Positions 8,376 to 19,196 of a stretch of DNA of 64,000 bases are shown here, one piece after another. Numbering within the stretch: the stretch's first letter is position 1; each line of letters opens with the position of its first letter. Below the pieces are notes generated by a model that was given only the letters and a program-made list of their open reading frames with translations, searched no databases and was not told where the DNA came from. The translations under genes and the position numbers were made by a program. Source of the DNA: Metalysinibacillus jejuensis (GTDB taxonomy: Bacteria > Bacillota > Bacilli > Bacillales_A > Planococcaceae); assembly GCF_003057615.1 (NCBI RefSeq), contig NZ_QAFW01000001.1, forward strand, positions 1 through 64,000. The letters are read 5' to 3'.

Positions 8376-10043
8376 TTATACTTCCATGATAATTGGTAAA
8401 ATCATAGGGCGACGTTTTGTTTTTTCAAATAAATAAGGTCCTAAAACGTCTGTAATTTCATTTTTAAGTTCAGTCCACTGTGTTGATTTACTGCGTACAG
8501 CACTTTGTAAATGATGATTCAGCATTTTTTGGGCTTCATTAATCATCGCGCCTGATTCGCGCATATAAACAAAACCACGTGAAATAATATCAGGGCCTGA
8601 TACGATTTTATTGCGTGCCATATCGACGCTTACAACGACAATGACTAAACCTTCTTCTGATAAAATGCGACGGTCACGAAGCACGATATTACCGATATCA
8701 CCAATACCGCTACCATCAATGTATACATCGCCTGATGGAATGCGCCCTGCTGGGTGTGCTTCGTTAGCACTTAATGCAAGTACGTCACCATTTTCCATAA
8801 TGAAAGAGTTGTCATAAGGCACATCACAAGCTACTGCAAGTTGTGTATGCATTTTTAACATGCGGTACTCACCATGAATTGGCATGAAAAATTTCGGCTT
8901 CATTAAGCGAAGCATTAATTTCTGTTCTTCTTGTGAACCGTGACCCGATGTATGGATATTGTTTAAAGGTCCATGAATTACTTCTGCGCCAGCGCGGTAA
9001 AGTAAGTCGATAATTTTATTAACGCTTACCGTGTTACCTGGTACTGGTGAAGATGAGAAGATTACGGTATCACCTGGTTGGATTGAAATTTGACGGTGTG
9101 TGCCGCTAGCGATACGCGATAGCGCAGCCATTGGCTCACCTTGAGAACCTGTACATAAAATCATAACTTCGTTCGCTGGTAAGCGGTTTAAGGTTTGTAC
9201 ATCAACAAAGGTGTCCTTTGGTGCATTAATATAGCCTAGCTCACGCCCGATTGTAATAGCGTTATCCATTGAACGCCCGAAGATCGCGATTTTACGACCA
9301 TATTTAATAGCAGCATCCGTAGCTTGTTGTAAACGGTGAATGTTTGATGCAAACGTTGCAAAAATTACACGGCCATCAACATTACGGAAGATTTCATCAA
9401 TGCTTTGTCCGACTTTACGTTCTGACATAGTGAAGTTAGGCTTTTCAGCATTCGTACTATCTGATAGTAAGCATAGTACGCCGTCGCGACCAATTTCAGC
9501 CATGCGAGTTAAGTTAGCAGGTTCGCCAACAGGGGTAAAGTCGAATTTAAAGTCACCCGTATGCACGATATTACCTGGTGGTGTTTTAACAACGATACCA
9601 CAAGCATCAGGAATACTATGTGTTGTACGGAAGAAGCTTACTGAAGTTTTTCGGAATTTGAACACGTCATCCTCATTAAATTCAATTAACTTTGTAGAAC
9701 GTAATAAGCCGTGTTCGTCTAGTTTGTTGCGCAGTAAACCAAGCGATAATTTTTCGCCATAAACCGGTACATTTACTTGGCGCAGTAAGTAAGGGATACC
9801 ACCGATGTGGTCTTCGTGACCATGGGTAATAAATAAGCCCTTAATTTTGTCTGCATTACGCACTAAGTACGTATAGTCAGGAATCACGTAGTCAATACCG
9901 AGCAAATCATCTTCGGGGAATTTAATCCCAGCATCAATAAGGATAATTTCATCTTGGAATTGAACACCGTACGTATTTTTGCCGATTTCGCCCAGTCCGC
10001 CGAGTGCGAAAACAGCTGTTTGGTCATTTTTTACGAATTTCAT
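8376..10043 (-). CDS. rnjA: Ribonuclease J1
   Basis: 555-residue metallo-beta-lactamase/beta-CASP ribonuclease with 5'-3' exonuclease and endonuclease activity, central to mRNA decay and rRNA maturation. The zinc motif HGHEDH is at residues 74-79; the beta-CASP insert spans about 220-360, and a third motif His is in the [13 protein letters not shown] region. A C-terminal domain follows. Full family length. It lies seven bases behind rpoY in the conserved rpoY-rnjA pair. Confidence 0.95.
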   Translation of the reverse strand: MKFVKNDQTAVFALGGLGEIGKNTYGVQFQDEIILIDAGIKFPEDDLLGIDYVIPDYTYLVRNADKIKGLFITHGHEDHIGGIPYLLRQVNVPVYGEKLSLGLLRNKLDEHGLLRSTKLIEFNEDDVFKFRKTSVSFFRTTHSIPDACGIVVKTPPGNIVHTGDFKFDFTPVGEPANLTRMAEIGRDGVLCLLSDSTNAEKPNFTMSERKVGQSIDEIFRNVDGRVIFATFASNIHRLQQATDAAIKYGRKIAIFGRSMDNAITIGRELGYINAPKDTFVDVQTLNRLPANEVMILCTGSQGEPMAALSRIASGTHRQISIQPGDTVIFSSSPVPGNTVSVNKIIDLLYRAGAEVIHGPLNNIHTSGHGSQEEQKLMLRLMKPKFFMPIHGEYRMLKMHTQLAVACDVPYDNSFIMENGDVLALSANEAHPAGRIPSGDVYIDGSGIGDIGNIVLRDRRILSEEGLVIVVVSVDMARNKIVSGPDIISRGFVYMRESGAMINEAQKMLNHHLQSAVRSKSTQWTELKNEITDVLGPYLFEKTKRRPMILPIIMEV

Positions 10044-10049
10044 AATGAC

Positions 10050-10259
10050 TTATAAATTCTCCAATTCAAAATTTGGACTCTCTTGCTCGTGTGCTAAGTA
10101 AGCACCTTCAAGCAATTGAATGTATTCGATGTTGTAATCGAAATTTTGTAATTTTACGCGAACTTCGCGTTCAGATTGTGCTTCAAGATACATACTTTTA
10201 GTGTTTTCGCGAACTGGAATCTCGTGAGCATTTTCTTGGTAGTAAACTTTGTAAATCAT
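10050..10259 (-). CDS. rpoY: RNA polymerase epsilon subunit
   Basis: 69-residue small RNA polymerase subunit (YkzG, DUF1447) found in Firmicutes. It begins MIYKVYYQENAHEIPVRENT, the characteristic opening, and is paired with rnjA as in B. subtilis. The ribosome site AAAGGAG is upstream of the ATG. A leader of about 150 bases separates it from the nearest TATAAT. Confidence 0.92.
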   Translation of the reverse strand: MIYKVYYQENAHEIPVRENTKSMYLEAQSEREVRVKLQNFDYNIEYIQLLEGAYLAHEQESPNFELENL

Positions 10260-10312
10260 GCTTTTTGTCTCCTTTAAAGTCGATCATAAATAGTTGTAGC
10301 GTTACGATATAG

Positions 10313-10372
10313 CTATACATCTAATATACCAAACGACGCGCCATTTAAACATTCCGTAAATGAGCAGCGCAT
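10313..10372 (-). CDS. Possible 19-codon leader peptide upstream of rpoY
   Basis: Short frame MRCSFTECLNGASFGILDV ending in TAG, with a good ribosome site (GGAGG, eight bases before ATG). It lies in the untranslated leader between a TATAAT (10419-10424) and rpoY. It carries two cysteines (residues 3 and 8). There is no homology to call on and the spacing could be chance, so this is a candidate only. Confidence 0.25.
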   Translation of the reverse strand: MRCSFTECLNGASFGILDV

Positions 10373-10418
10373 TTCGTATACCTCCGCTCCCTCTCACACG
10401 AATATCGGTGAGCATGAG

Positions 10419-10424
10419 ATTATA
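10419..10424 (-). promoter_or_regulatory. Candidate -10 element for rpoY-rnjA
   Basis: Perfect TATAAT on the minus strand, preceded by an alternative overlapping TATACT; no convincing -35 at 17 bp. A start here would give rpoY a leader of about 150 bases. Confidence 0.35.
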
Positions 10425-10474
10425 GTATAACAGTAAAAACCACATTTCCTTTATATTATCATGCACTTACTTTA

Positions 10475-10508
10475 AAATAAAGAAAAGCCCTCCAAATAAA
10501 TAGAGGGC
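10475..10508 (-). terminator. Terminator of the 23-codon gene
   Basis: On the minus strand GCCCTC-TATTTATTTG-GAGGGC followed by TTTTCTTTATTTT, just after the stop codon of the small cationic peptide frame. Confidence 0.75.
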
Positions 10509-10519
10509 GTAAGTGTAAG

Positions 10520-10591
10520 TTATGCAATTGTTTTTTTATTTAATAGACCGTTGAGGCGTTTTAAAAGTTTCTTTTTAAGTCGTTTCAGCAT
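10520..10591 (-). CDS. Orphan 23-aa cationic amphipathic peptide
   Basis: A frame of 23 codons starting MLKRLKKKLLKRLNG and ending LLNKKTIA. Ten of 23 residues are Lys or Arg and the leucines fall at helix spacing, so it should form a cationic amphipathic helix. It has all parts of a gene in 170 bases: -35 TTTACA or TTACAT, spacing 17-18, -10 TATAAT (10618-10623), ribosome site AAGGAG nine bases before ATG, and an own terminator. It lies between rpoY and the HAD gene, where B. subtilis has no named gene. Possible roles (membrane-active toxin, signal or antimicrobial peptide, RNA-binding peptide) cannot be separated from sequence alone. I do not recognise the family. Confidence 0.6.
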   Translation of the reverse strand: MLKRLKKKLLKRLNGLLNKKTIA

Positions 10592-10617
10592 CTTGCATCA
10601 CTCCTTAATTTACACTT

Positions 10618-10647
10618 ATTATACAATGGCTATAGAAGGTATGTAAA
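10618..10647 (-). promoter_or_regulatory. SigA-type promoter of the 23-codon gene
   Basis: Minus strand TTTACA (10642-10647), 18-bp spacer, TATAAT (10618-10623); TTACAT one base over gives a 17-bp spacer. It starts a short transcript covering the small peptide gene. Confidence 0.65.
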
Positions 10648-10697
10648 GCTAAAATGCTTGACTTTAATAAGCCGATTAAGAAAGGGAAGGATCCGAC

Positions 10698-11474
10698 ATG
10701 AATCCGGCAAAGATATTATTTTTTGACGTAGATGGCACATTATTTGATAGCACAAAAACGATTCCACAATCAGCTAAAGATGCTTTAATGAAAGCGCGAG
10801 CAAATGGTTATGAAATTGCAATTGCAACAGGGAGAGGCCCTTTTATGATTGCACCGTTACTAGAGGAATTAGCGATTGATACATACGTTACGTTTAATGG
10901 TCAATACGTCGTCTATAAAGGTGAAGTTGTGTACACTAACCAAGTAGAAAAGTCGATACTGCATGAAATTGTAACTTTTGGCGCAAGCCGTGGTGAGCAT
11001 GCTGTGTTTTTAGATGAAAATCAAATGGTCGCTTCTGTAACGGGGGAGCCTAAGCTAGAAGAAGCATTAGCGACGCTTAAGTTTCCTTATCCAACAGTAG
11101 ATGCTACGTATTACTTAAAAAATCCTGTGTATCAAACACTCGTGTTTATCGAAGAAGCACAAGAAAATTTATACAAAGAAAAATTTCCTTCAGTGCAATT
11201 TGTACGTTGGCATCCTTATTCTTGTGATATTTTGCCACAGCAAGGGTCAAAGGCGGTAGGCATTGATAAATTATTAGCGCGCCTGGACTATACGAGAGAA
11301 GATGCGATTGCGTTTGGTGATGGCCTTAACGATATTGAAATGTTAAGCACGGTAGGTGTGAGCGTAGCAATGGGCAATGGCCACGAAAAAGCGAAGGCAG
11401 TAGCTACTCATATTGCACCGCACGTAGATGATGATGGACTAGCGAAAGTGATGAAGCAATTACACTTATTGTGA
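10698..11474 (+). CDS. ykrA: HAD-superfamily Cof-type phosphatase (YkrA-like)
   Basis: 258-residue cytoplasmic hydrolase of the Cof/IIB subfamily. Motif I is FFDVDGTLFD with nucleophile Asp10 and acid/base Asp12; the motif IV metal site is FGDGLNDIEML near residue 213. A cap domain lies between about 85 and 185. Family members dephosphorylate sugar phosphates, nucleotides or flavins, and the substrate here is unknown. Order after rnjA-rpoY and before deformylase matches ykrA in B. subtilis. Start ATG with AAGGGAAGG upstream. Confidence 0.85.
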   Translation: MNPAKILFFDVDGTLFDSTKTIPQSAKDALMKARANGYEIAIATGRGPFMIAPLLEELAIDTYVTFNGQYVVYKGEVVYTNQVEKSILHEIVTFGASRGEHAVFLDENQMVASVTGEPKLEEALATLKFPYPTVDATYYLKNPVYQTLVFIEEAQENLYKEKFPSVQFVRWHPYSCDILPQQGSKAVGIDKLLARLDYTREDAIAFGDGLNDIEMLSTVGVSVAMGNGHEKAKAVATHIAPHVDDDGLAKVMKQLHLL

Positions 11475-11577
11475 AACTTTCGGTCAATTGACATAGCAAA
11501 AGTCATTAATCGACCTCACTATTATCTATGCTTAAAGACGATGAGCTTTCCCATTTGGAATATTTGTAACTATAACT

Positions 11578-11625
11578 AAAAAACGACCTTTTGATTGTTG
11601 ACATAACAATCAAAAGGTCGTTTTT
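11578..11625. terminator. Bidirectional terminator between ykrA and def
   Basis: Long perfect stem AAACGACCTTTTGATTGTT / AACAATCAAAAGGTCGTTT with A and T runs at both ends, between two convergent genes. Confidence 0.85.
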
Positions 11626-11648
11626 ACGTATCTACTGAAATCATTTAC

Positions 11649-12203
11649 TTATCTATCATAAGCGCTCGCGTTAGGAATTTCAGCGAAAGGATTTTTCTCA
11701 TCGATACGATCGTAAAACATCACGCCATTTAAATGATCAAGCTCATGTTGAAATGCAATAGCCGCAATGCCTTTTAAGCGCATTTTATGTTCTTTGCCCT
11801 CTGCATCTTTAAACTTTACGGTAATGCGTGCGTGGCGTGGGACATAGCCAGGGACATCACGATCTACGGATAAGCAACCTTCGCCATTAGCTAAATACGT
11901 ACTCTCTACAGAGTGGCTAGCAATTTTAGGATTGAAAGCCACAAACTCTAATTGCTCGCCGTTATCATCGGTTAAATAAAGGGCAAACATGCGTTTTGCT
12001 ACATTTATTTGATTAGCTGCTAAGCCAATGCCACTGCGTAAATTATATTTTTTTGCCATCTCTTCGTCTTGACTATTTTTTAAAAATGTCAGCATTGCAT
12101 CAGCTGTTTGACGTTCTTCCTCACTAAGTGGGAATTTTAATTCTGCTGCTTTTTCGCGCAGTGTAGGATGGCCTTCTTTAATAATATCATCCATTGTTAA
12201 CAC
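11649..12203 (-). CDS. defB: Peptide deformylase
   Basis: 184-residue metalloprotease removing the N-formyl group from nascent proteins. The three motifs are present: GIGLAANQI (motif 1), EGCLSVD with the metal Cys (motif 2), and HELDHLNG with two metal His and the catalytic Glu (motif 3). Length and insertions fit type 2 deformylases of Gram-positives. The GTG start (12203) gives MLTMDDI, matching the B. subtilis DefB N-terminus, and has GAGGAGG eight bases upstream. Position between ykrA and pdhA as in B. subtilis. Confidence 0.92.
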   Translation of the reverse strand: MLTMDDIIKEGHPTLREKAAELKFPLSEEERQTADAMLTFLKNSQDEEMAKKYNLRSGIGLAANQINVAKRMFALYLTDDNGEQLEFVAFNPKIASHSVESTYLANGEGCLSVDRDVPGYVPRHARITVKFKDAEGKEHKMRLKGIAAIAFQHELDHLNGVMFYDRIDEKNPFAEIPNASAYDR

Positions 12204-13637
<1,434 letters not shown>

Positions 13638-13640
13638 GCT

Positions 13641-14618
13641 ATGGCACAAATGACGATGATTCAAGCGATTACAGATGCGCTTCGTACAGAATTAAAAAAT
13701 GACGAGAATGTACTCGTTTTTGGTGAAGACGTTGGTGTAAACGGAGGCGTATTCCGTGCAACGGATGGCTTACAAAAAGAGTTTGGTGTTGATCGTGTAT
13801 TTGATACACCATTAGCAGAGTCAGGCATTGGCGGCTTAGCAATTGGTCTTTCATTAACAGGTTTCCGTCCTGTACCTGAAATCCAATTCTTCGGCTTCGT
13901 TTATGAAGTAATGGACTCTATTAGCGGGCAGTTAGCACGTATGAGTTATCGTAGTGGCGGTGTTTACAATGCGCCTGTTACGATTCGCTCACCATTTGGT
14001 GGCGGTGTGCATACACCAGAGATGCACTCAGATAGCTTAGAGAGTTTAATGACAGCTCAGCCAGGATTAACGGTTGTTGTCCCATCAACACCTTATGATG
14101 CGAAAGGGTTATTAATTTCCTCTATTCGTGATGACAATCCGGTTATTTTCTTGGAGCATTTAAAATTATACCGTTCATTCCGTGAAGAAGTGCCAGAAGA
14201 AGAATATACTATTCCTTTAGGTAAAGCGGATGTGAAGCGTGAAGGTAAAGACTTAACGATCATTGCTTACGGTTTAATGGTTCATGAGAGCTTAAAAGCA
14301 GCAGAAGAGCTTGAAAAAGAAGGACATGCGGTTGAAGTCATTGATTTACGTACGATTCAACCATTAGATATCGAAACAATTATTGCTTCTGTTAAAAAAA
14401 CGGGTCGTGCAATTGTTGTACAAGAAGCACAAAAGCAAGCAGGTATTGCAGCAAATGTCGTAACAGAAATTACAGAGCGTGCTATTTTACACTTAGAAGC
14501 ACCTGTACTGCGCGTTGCAGCACCAGATACCGTTTACCCATTCCCGCAAGCAGAGAGCGTTTGGTTACCAAACTTTAAAGATGTAATGGAAACAGCTAAA
14601 AAAGTATTAGAATTTTAA
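13641..14618 (+). CDS. pdhB: Pyruvate dehydrogenase E1 component, beta subunit
   Basis: 325 residues. Transketolase pyrimidine-binding domain (about 5-175; [20 protein letters not shown] near the start) and C-terminal transketolase domain (about 195-310). It supplies the Glu that activates ThDP in the alpha2-beta2 E1. A GGAG ribosome site overlaps the end of pdhA, consistent with coupled synthesis of equal subunits. Confidence 0.94.
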   Translation: MAQMTMIQAITDALRTELKNDENVLVFGEDVGVNGGVFRATDGLQKEFGVDRVFDTPLAESGIGGLAIGLSLTGFRPVPEIQFFGFVYEVMDSISGQLARMSYRSGGVYNAPVTIRSPFGGGVHTPEMHSDSLESLMTAQPGLTVVVPSTPYDAKGLLISSIRDDNPVIFLEHLKLYRSFREEVPEEEYTIPLGKADVKREGKDLTIIAYGLMVHESLKAAEELEKEGHAVEVIDLRTIQPLDIETIIASVKKTGRAIVVQEAQKQAGIAANVVTEITERAILHLEAPVLRVAAPDTVYPFPQAESVWLPNFKDVMETAKKVLEF

Positions 14619-14639
14619 TTGAAGGGACGGAGAATAACT

Positions 14640-15926
14640 ATGGCTTTTGAATTTCGACTACCAGATATTGGCGAGGGCATCCATGAAGGTGAAATCGTAA
14701 AGTGGTTCGTTAAGGCGGGCGACGAAGTAAAAGAGGACGATGTGCTTTGTGAAGTGCAAAATGACAAGGCAGTTGTCGAAATCCCTTCACCTGTAGAAGG
14801 AAAAGTAGAAGAGGTATTAGTAGATGAAGGCACTGTGGCTGTTGTAGGCGACGTGTTAATTCGTCTAGATGCACCGGGCTATGAAGATTTACAATTAAAA
14901 GGCGATGCTCATCATGAGCAAAATGAAGCATCAAAGCCTGAACAACAAAAAGACGAAGCGGCACCGAAAGTAGAAGCTAGTGAGGCAACGTCTGCTGCTG
15001 ACGAAGTTGAAAATCGTGTCATTGCGATGCCTTCTGTACGCAAGTTTGCACGTGATAACGATATTGCAATCCAGCAAGTAAAAGGCACGGGCAAAAACGG
15101 ACGTGTTATGAAAGCAGATGTTGAGGCCTTTATGTCAGGCGATACGAAAGAAACGGTAGAAGAGACTGTACAGCAAGATACACCGAAAGAACAAGCAAAA
15201 CCGATTATACCAGCAGGTGTAGATTTCCCAGAAACACGTGAAAAAATCTCACCAATGCGAAAAGCAATTGCAAAAGCGATGGTTCATTCGAAACATACGG
15301 CGCCGCATGTTACACTAATGGATGAAGTAGACGTAACGGAACTTGTTGCGCACCGAAAAAAATTCAAAGAAATTGCGGCTGAAAAAGGTGTTAAGCTTAC
15401 GTACTTACCTTATGTAGTAAAGGCATTAGTGAGCACATTACGTGAGTTCCCAGAATTCAACCGTTCATTTGATGATGCAACGAGCGAAGTGATTCAAAAA
15501 CATTACTTCAATATTGGTATTGCAGCAGATACAGAGCGAGGCTTACTCGTACCTGTCATTAAACATGCGGATCGCAAATCGGTATTTGCCATTTCTAATG
15601 AGATTAATGAATTAGCTGTCAAAGCACGTGATGGCAAGCTTGCATCTGAGGAAATGAAAGGCGCTTCTTGTTCAATCACAAATATTGGTTCAGCTGGTGG
15701 TCAGTGGTTTACCCCTGTAATTAATCATCCAGAAGTCGCAATTTTAGGAATTGGTCGTATTTCTGAAAAACCAATAATAAAAAATGGTGAAATTGTAGCC
15801 GCACCTGTGTTAGCATTATCATTGAGCTTTGACCATCGTATGATTGATGGTGCCACTGCGCAACACGCTTTAAATCACATTAAGCGTTTGTTAAGTGAGC
15901 CAGAATTACTATTAATGGAGGCGTAA
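14640..15926 (+). CDS. pdhC: Dihydrolipoyllysine acetyltransferase (E2) of pyruvate dehydrogenase
   Basis: 428-residue core enzyme moving the acetyl group from lipoamide to CoA. Domains in order: one lipoyl domain (1-78, lipoylated Lys in NDKAVVEI); a Glu/Ala/Lys-rich linker (about 80-120); a peripheral-subunit-binding domain (about 125-160, [13 protein letters not shown]); a second linker; and the acetyltransferase domain (about 200-428) with active-site HRMIDG in [10 protein letters not shown]. Start at ATG 14640 with GGAG eight bases upstream. A TTG 21 bases earlier in the same frame is less likely. Confidence 0.94.
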   Translation: MAFEFRLPDIGEGIHEGEIVKWFVKAGDEVKEDDVLCEVQNDKAVVEIPSPVEGKVEEVLVDEGTVAVVGDVLIRLDAPGYEDLQLKGDAHHEQNEASKPEQQKDEAAPKVEASEATSAADEVENRVIAMPSVRKFARDNDIAIQQVKGTGKNGRVMKADVEAFMSGDTKETVEETVQQDTPKEQAKPIIPAGVDFPETREKISPMRKAIAKAMVHSKHTAPHVTLMDEVDVTELVAHRKKFKEIAAEKGVKLTYLPYVVKALVSTLREFPEFNRSFDDATSEVIQKHYFNIGIAADTERGLLVPVIKHADRKSVFAISNEINELAVKARDGKLASEEMKGASCSITNIGSAGGQWFTPVINHPEVAILGIGRISEKPIIKNGEIVAAPVLALSLSFDHRMIDGATAQHALNHIKRLLSEPELLLMEA

Positions 15927-15930
15927 TAAA

Positions 15931-17346
15931 ATGGTAGTAGGAGATTTTCCAATTGAAACAGAAACTTTAGTTGTTGGTTCAGGCCCAGGAGGTTATGTTG
16001 CCGCAATCCGTGCAGCACAAACTGGACAAAAAGTAACAATCGTAGAGCGCGATACATTAGGCGGCGTTTGCTTAAACGTTGGCTGTATCCCATCTAAAGC
16101 TTTAATCTCAGTAGGTCACCGTTTTGAAAATGCTAAAAACTCAGAAGATATGGGTGTTATCGCTTCTGAAGTTAAGTTAGACTTCTCAAAAGCGCAAGCG
16201 TTCAAAGAGAGCGTAGTTAAAAAATTAACTGGCGGCGTTGAAGGTTTACTTAAAGGAAATAAAATTGAAATCGTTAAAGGCGAAGCTTACTTTGTAGACG
16301 CTAACACAGTACGTATTATTGATGGCGATAACGCTCAAACTTATACGTTTAAAAATGCAATTTTAGCTACAGGTTCTCGCCCAGTTGAAATTCCAACATT
16401 TAAATATACAGAGCGTGTACTTAACTCAACAGGTGCACTTAACTTAAAAGAACTACCAGGTAAACTAGTCGTTATCGGTGGCGGTTACATTGGTACAGAG
16501 CTAGGTTCAGCATATGCTAACATGGGTTCTGAAGTAACAATTATTGAAGGCGGCAAAGATATTTTAGCTGGTTTCGAAAAACAAATGACACAAATTGTTA
16601 AAAAAGGCCTTAAGAAAAAAGGCGTTGAAATCGTTGTTAATGCATCAGCTAAAGGCGTTGAAGAAACAAAAGACGGCGTAGTTGTAGCATACGAAGTTGG
16701 CGGCGAAGAGAAGAAAGTAGAAGCTGACTACGTATTAGTAACAGTTGGCCGCCGTCCTAACACAGATGAAATGGGTCTTGAAGAAGTAGGCATTACATTT
16801 GCTGAGCGTGGTTTACTAAAAGTAGACAAACAAGGTCGCACAAATGTACCTAATATTTATGCAATCGGTGATATCGTAGACGGTCCACAACTTGCGCATA
16901 AAGCTTCTTACGAAGGTAAAGTAGCTGCAGAAGCGATTGCTGGTGAAAAATCAATCGTTGATTACTTAGCAATTCCTGCTGTGTGCTTCACAGATCCAGA
17001 AATGGCAACTGTAGGTTATAATGAGGAACAAGCTAAAGCTGAAGGTATTGAATATACAGCAGCAAAATTCCCATTTGCAGCTAACGGCCGTGCATTAGCA
17101 TTAAATGAAACAGATGGTTTTGTTAAATTAGTAGCACGTAAAGAAGATGGCTTATTAATTGGTGCTCAAATTGTAGGTGCAGGTGCATCAGATATGATCG
17201 CTGAAATGGGCTTAGCAATTGAAGGTGGCATGACGGCAGAAGATGTAGCATTAACGATTCATGCGCATCCAACACTAGGTGAAATTACAATGGAAGCTGC
17301 TGAAGTACTACTTGGCAACCCAATCCATATTATTGCAAAGAAATAA
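15931..17346 (+). CDS. pdhD: Dihydrolipoyl dehydrogenase (E3)
   Basis: 471-residue FAD flavoprotein reoxidising dihydrolipoamide with NAD+. FAD-binding [10 protein letters not shown] near residue 17, the redox disulfide [16 protein letters not shown]-binding [10 protein letters not shown], and the C-terminal active-site HAHPTLGE are all present. Last gene of the pdh operon, four bases after pdhC and followed by a terminator. It may also serve other 2-oxo acid dehydrogenases. Confidence 0.95.
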   Translation: MVVGDFPIETETLVVGSGPGGYVAAIRAAQTGQKVTIVERDTLGGVCLNVGCIPSKALISVGHRFENAKNSEDMGVIASEVKLDFSKAQAFKESVVKKLTGGVEGLLKGNKIEIVKGEAYFVDANTVRIIDGDNAQTYTFKNAILATGSRPVEIPTFKYTERVLNSTGALNLKELPGKLVVIGGGYIGTELGSAYANMGSEVTIIEGGKDILAGFEKQMTQIVKKGLKKKGVEIVVNASAKGVEETKDGVVVAYEVGGEEKKVEADYVLVTVGRRPNTDEMGLEEVGITFAERGLLKVDKQGRTNVPNIYAIGDIVDGPQLAHKASYEGKVAAEAIAGEKSIVDYLAIPAVCFTDPEMATVGYNEEQAKAEGIEYTAAKFPFAANGRALALNETDGFVKLVARKEDGLLIGAQIVGAGASDMIAEMGLAIEGGMTAEDVALTIHAHPTLGEITMEAAEVLLGNPIHIIAKK

Positions 17347-17350
17347 TAAC

Positions 17351-17383
17351 TATGTCGCTCTCTTTAAAGAGGGCGGCTTTTTT
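17351..17383 (+). terminator. Terminator of pdhABCD
   Basis: GTCGCTCTCTTT / AAAGAGGGCGGC hairpin with G-U pairs, followed by a run of T. Confidence 0.8.
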
Positions 17384-17447
17384 TGTACGCATAATTTAGA
17401 ATTTTCTATTATAATAAAGAGAGTACGATAAAAGGAGTGTGGGATAG

Positions 17448-18230
17448 ATGGAGTTAGGGTTACGAGATAAAGTAGCAATTATTACAGGTTCAAGTAAAGG
17501 CATCGGTTATGAAACAGCGTTACAACTCGTTAAAGAAGGAGCAAATGTAGTGCTTTGTGCGCGCGGGGAGAAACAATTACGCGTGGCTGCCGCTAGCATT
17601 AAAGAAGCGACAGGTAAAGATGTGCTAGTAGTACCAACAGATGTGACGAAAGAAAAAGACTGTAAAAACCTAATTGATAAAACAGTTGAGCAGTACGGGA
17701 AAATTGATATTTTAATTAATAACGCAGGCACGGCTTCAGCTAATCCATTTGAAATTGTATCGTCTGAATTATGGCAAGCCGATGTGGATTTAAAAGTGTT
17801 TGGCGCAGTACATTGCGCGAAATATACGATACCACATATGCGACAAGCAGGCGGCGGTGCGATTGTGAATGTGACAGCGGTGCTCGCTAAAACACCACCT
17901 GCAAGTTCATTGCCAACTACTGTTAGTCGAGCAGCAGGGCTAGCGTTAACGAAAGCGATGAGTAAAGATTTAGGTAAAGATAATATTCGTGTTAATGCGG
18001 TATGTATTGGTTTAATACGTAGTGATCAAATTGAAAAGCGTTGGAAGAGCGAAGCGCCAAAGTTATCCTGGGAAGATTATTCTAAACAAGTTGGCGAGAA
18101 CATTCCACTAGGTCGTATTGGAGATACTGAAGAAGCGGCAAATGTTGTTACTTTTTTAGTGTCAGAGGCAGCGAGCTATGTGACAGGCACTACCGTTAAT
18201 ATTGACGGTGGCTCTGGTCATGCCCTTTAA
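17448..18230 (+). CDS. SDR-family protein with altered catalytic residues
   Basis: 260-residue Rossmann-fold protein of the short-chain dehydrogenase/reductase family. The cofactor loop TGSSKGIG (14-21) and NNAG (91-94) are normal. The catalytic Y-x3-K is not: the aligned segment reads TTVSRAAG, with Thr157 in place of Tyr and Arg161 in place of Lys, and the usual Ser is Thr143/Ala144. Oxidoreductase action by the standard mechanism is therefore doubtful; SDR subfamilies with such changes exist and may use another mechanism or only bind ligand. It closes with the FabG-like TGTTVNIDGG. Single gene with its own promoter-like TATTAT box, convergent with the TetR gene. Confidence 0.8.
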   Translation: MELGLRDKVAIITGSSKGIGYETALQLVKEGANVVLCARGEKQLRVAAASIKEATGKDVLVVPTDVTKEKDCKNLIDKTVEQYGKIDILINNAGTASANPFEIVSSELWQADVDLKVFGAVHCAKYTIPHMRQAGGGAIVNVTAVLAKTPPASSLPTTVSRAAGLALTKAMSKDLGKDNIRVNAVCIGLIRSDQIEKRWKSEAPKLSWEDYSKQVGENIPLGRIGDTEEAANVVTFLVSEAASYVTGTTVNIDGGSGHAL

Positions 18231-18235
18231 ATGAG

Positions 18236-18274
18236 AAAAAGTTGGTATCGGCTTGTTACGATACCAACTTTTTT
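18236..18274. terminator. Bidirectional terminator between SDR and TetR genes
   Basis: AAAAAGTTGGTATCG / CGATACCAACTTTTT stem with flanking A/T runs. Confidence 0.85.
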
Positions 18275-19103
18275 AGTGAAGCTTACCATTGTTAAGTAAA
18301 AAAATAAGCCATTGTAAGTCGTGTTCTGTTTGGATAGTAGCAAGCATGCCATGGATAATAGCTTTTCTTGGCTTAGCCTGCTGTAATTCTTGTTGTAAAA
18401 TGCTAAGCGTTTCATAAATAAGCGACTGAGGAGGATAGTTTTTTAGCTGCAACGTTATTTCCTCGGAAATAACTTCGACAGTAATTTCCTCACAGGGCGC
18501 TAATGTTAAGGCATCATCTTGCAAAAATGGTGTGGCACTCTGCGCAACGATTAAAGAGAGACGTTCGACAATCGTCGTCGCTAACTTATTATAATCATAA
18601 GCCGTGCGGTGCCATAAAATATGTTCGCTATAGCCCCGCATCAACCCTTTAAAAGTAACGAGGGTGTCGAGGGTGCGTCCCTCAAGTTGTTGGCCATAAA
18701 CAGCTACTAGCAGTTGTTTAGTAGCGTGATCAATTAATTTATTATAGTAAGTAAATAAATCGAAAAGAGCTTCGTTAGGTGTACGCTGTTGCCTAATATA
18801 CATTGAAATGAAAGGTAATTTTTCTTCTAGCATAACAAAAAAAGTTACGACGTAAGCATGAAGTTTTTGCTTAGGGGAAGAAGCGCTTGTTTCAATAACT
18901 GTAAAGCGCGCTGTAATATCTTTAAAAAAATGATCAAAGATTTGCAAAATCAAATCATCTTTAGATTTGAAGTGTAAATAGAATGCGCCTTTTGAAATGC
19001 CGCACTGTTTAGTAATGTGCTCGATAGACGTCGTTTCGATAGCCTGTTCGGCGAATAACAGTGCAGCTTGTTCAATAATAAGACTTTTTTTAGACAATAA
19101 CAT
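18273..19103 (-). CDS. TetR/AcrR-family regulator of the divergent RND pump
   Basis: About 276 residues. N-terminal TetR helix-turn-helix (about 8-55: IIEQAALLFAEQAIETTSIEHI then CGISKGAFYLHFKSKDDL) followed by a long ligand-binding region of about 220 residues, longer than usual (most members are 190-220). Transcribed away from the RND transporter gene over a shared operator, so it most likely represses the pump and itself and is released by a pump substrate. The ATG at 19103 has AAAGGA upstream; a GTG one codon earlier is possible. Confidence 0.85.
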   Translation of the reverse strand: MLLSKKSLIIEQAALLFAEQAIETTSIEHITKQCGISKGAFYLHFKSKDDLILQIFDHFFKDITARFTVIETSASSPKQKLHAYVVTFFVMLEEKLPFISMYIRQQRTPNEALFDLFTYYNKLIDHATKQLLVAVYGQQLEGRTLDTLVTFKGLMRGYSEHILWHRTAYDYNKLATTIVERLSLIVAQSATPFLQDDALTLAPCEEITVEVISEEITLQLKNYPPQSLIYETLSILQQELQQAKPRKAIIHGMLATIQTEHDLQWLIFLLNNGKLH

Positions 19104-19124
19104 CACGTCCTTTGGGCTTTAAAA

Positions 19125-19176
19125 TTGACATATGACTTAGTGGTCATTATTATAAAATAATATGACCACTAAGTCA
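19125..19176 (+). promoter_or_regulatory. RND pump promoter overlapped by a large palindromic operator
   Basis: TTGACA (19125-19130), 17-bp spacer, TATTAT (19148-19153). The arm TGACTTAGTGGTCAT (19133-19147) fills the spacer, and its perfect 15-bp inverted copy ATGACCACTAAGTCA lies at 19162-19176. Each arm is itself a rough TGAC...GTCA palindrome, so two TetR dimers could bind and block both directions. Confidence 0.75.
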
Positions 19177-19196
19177 AAACGAGAGTAGGTGCGAAG

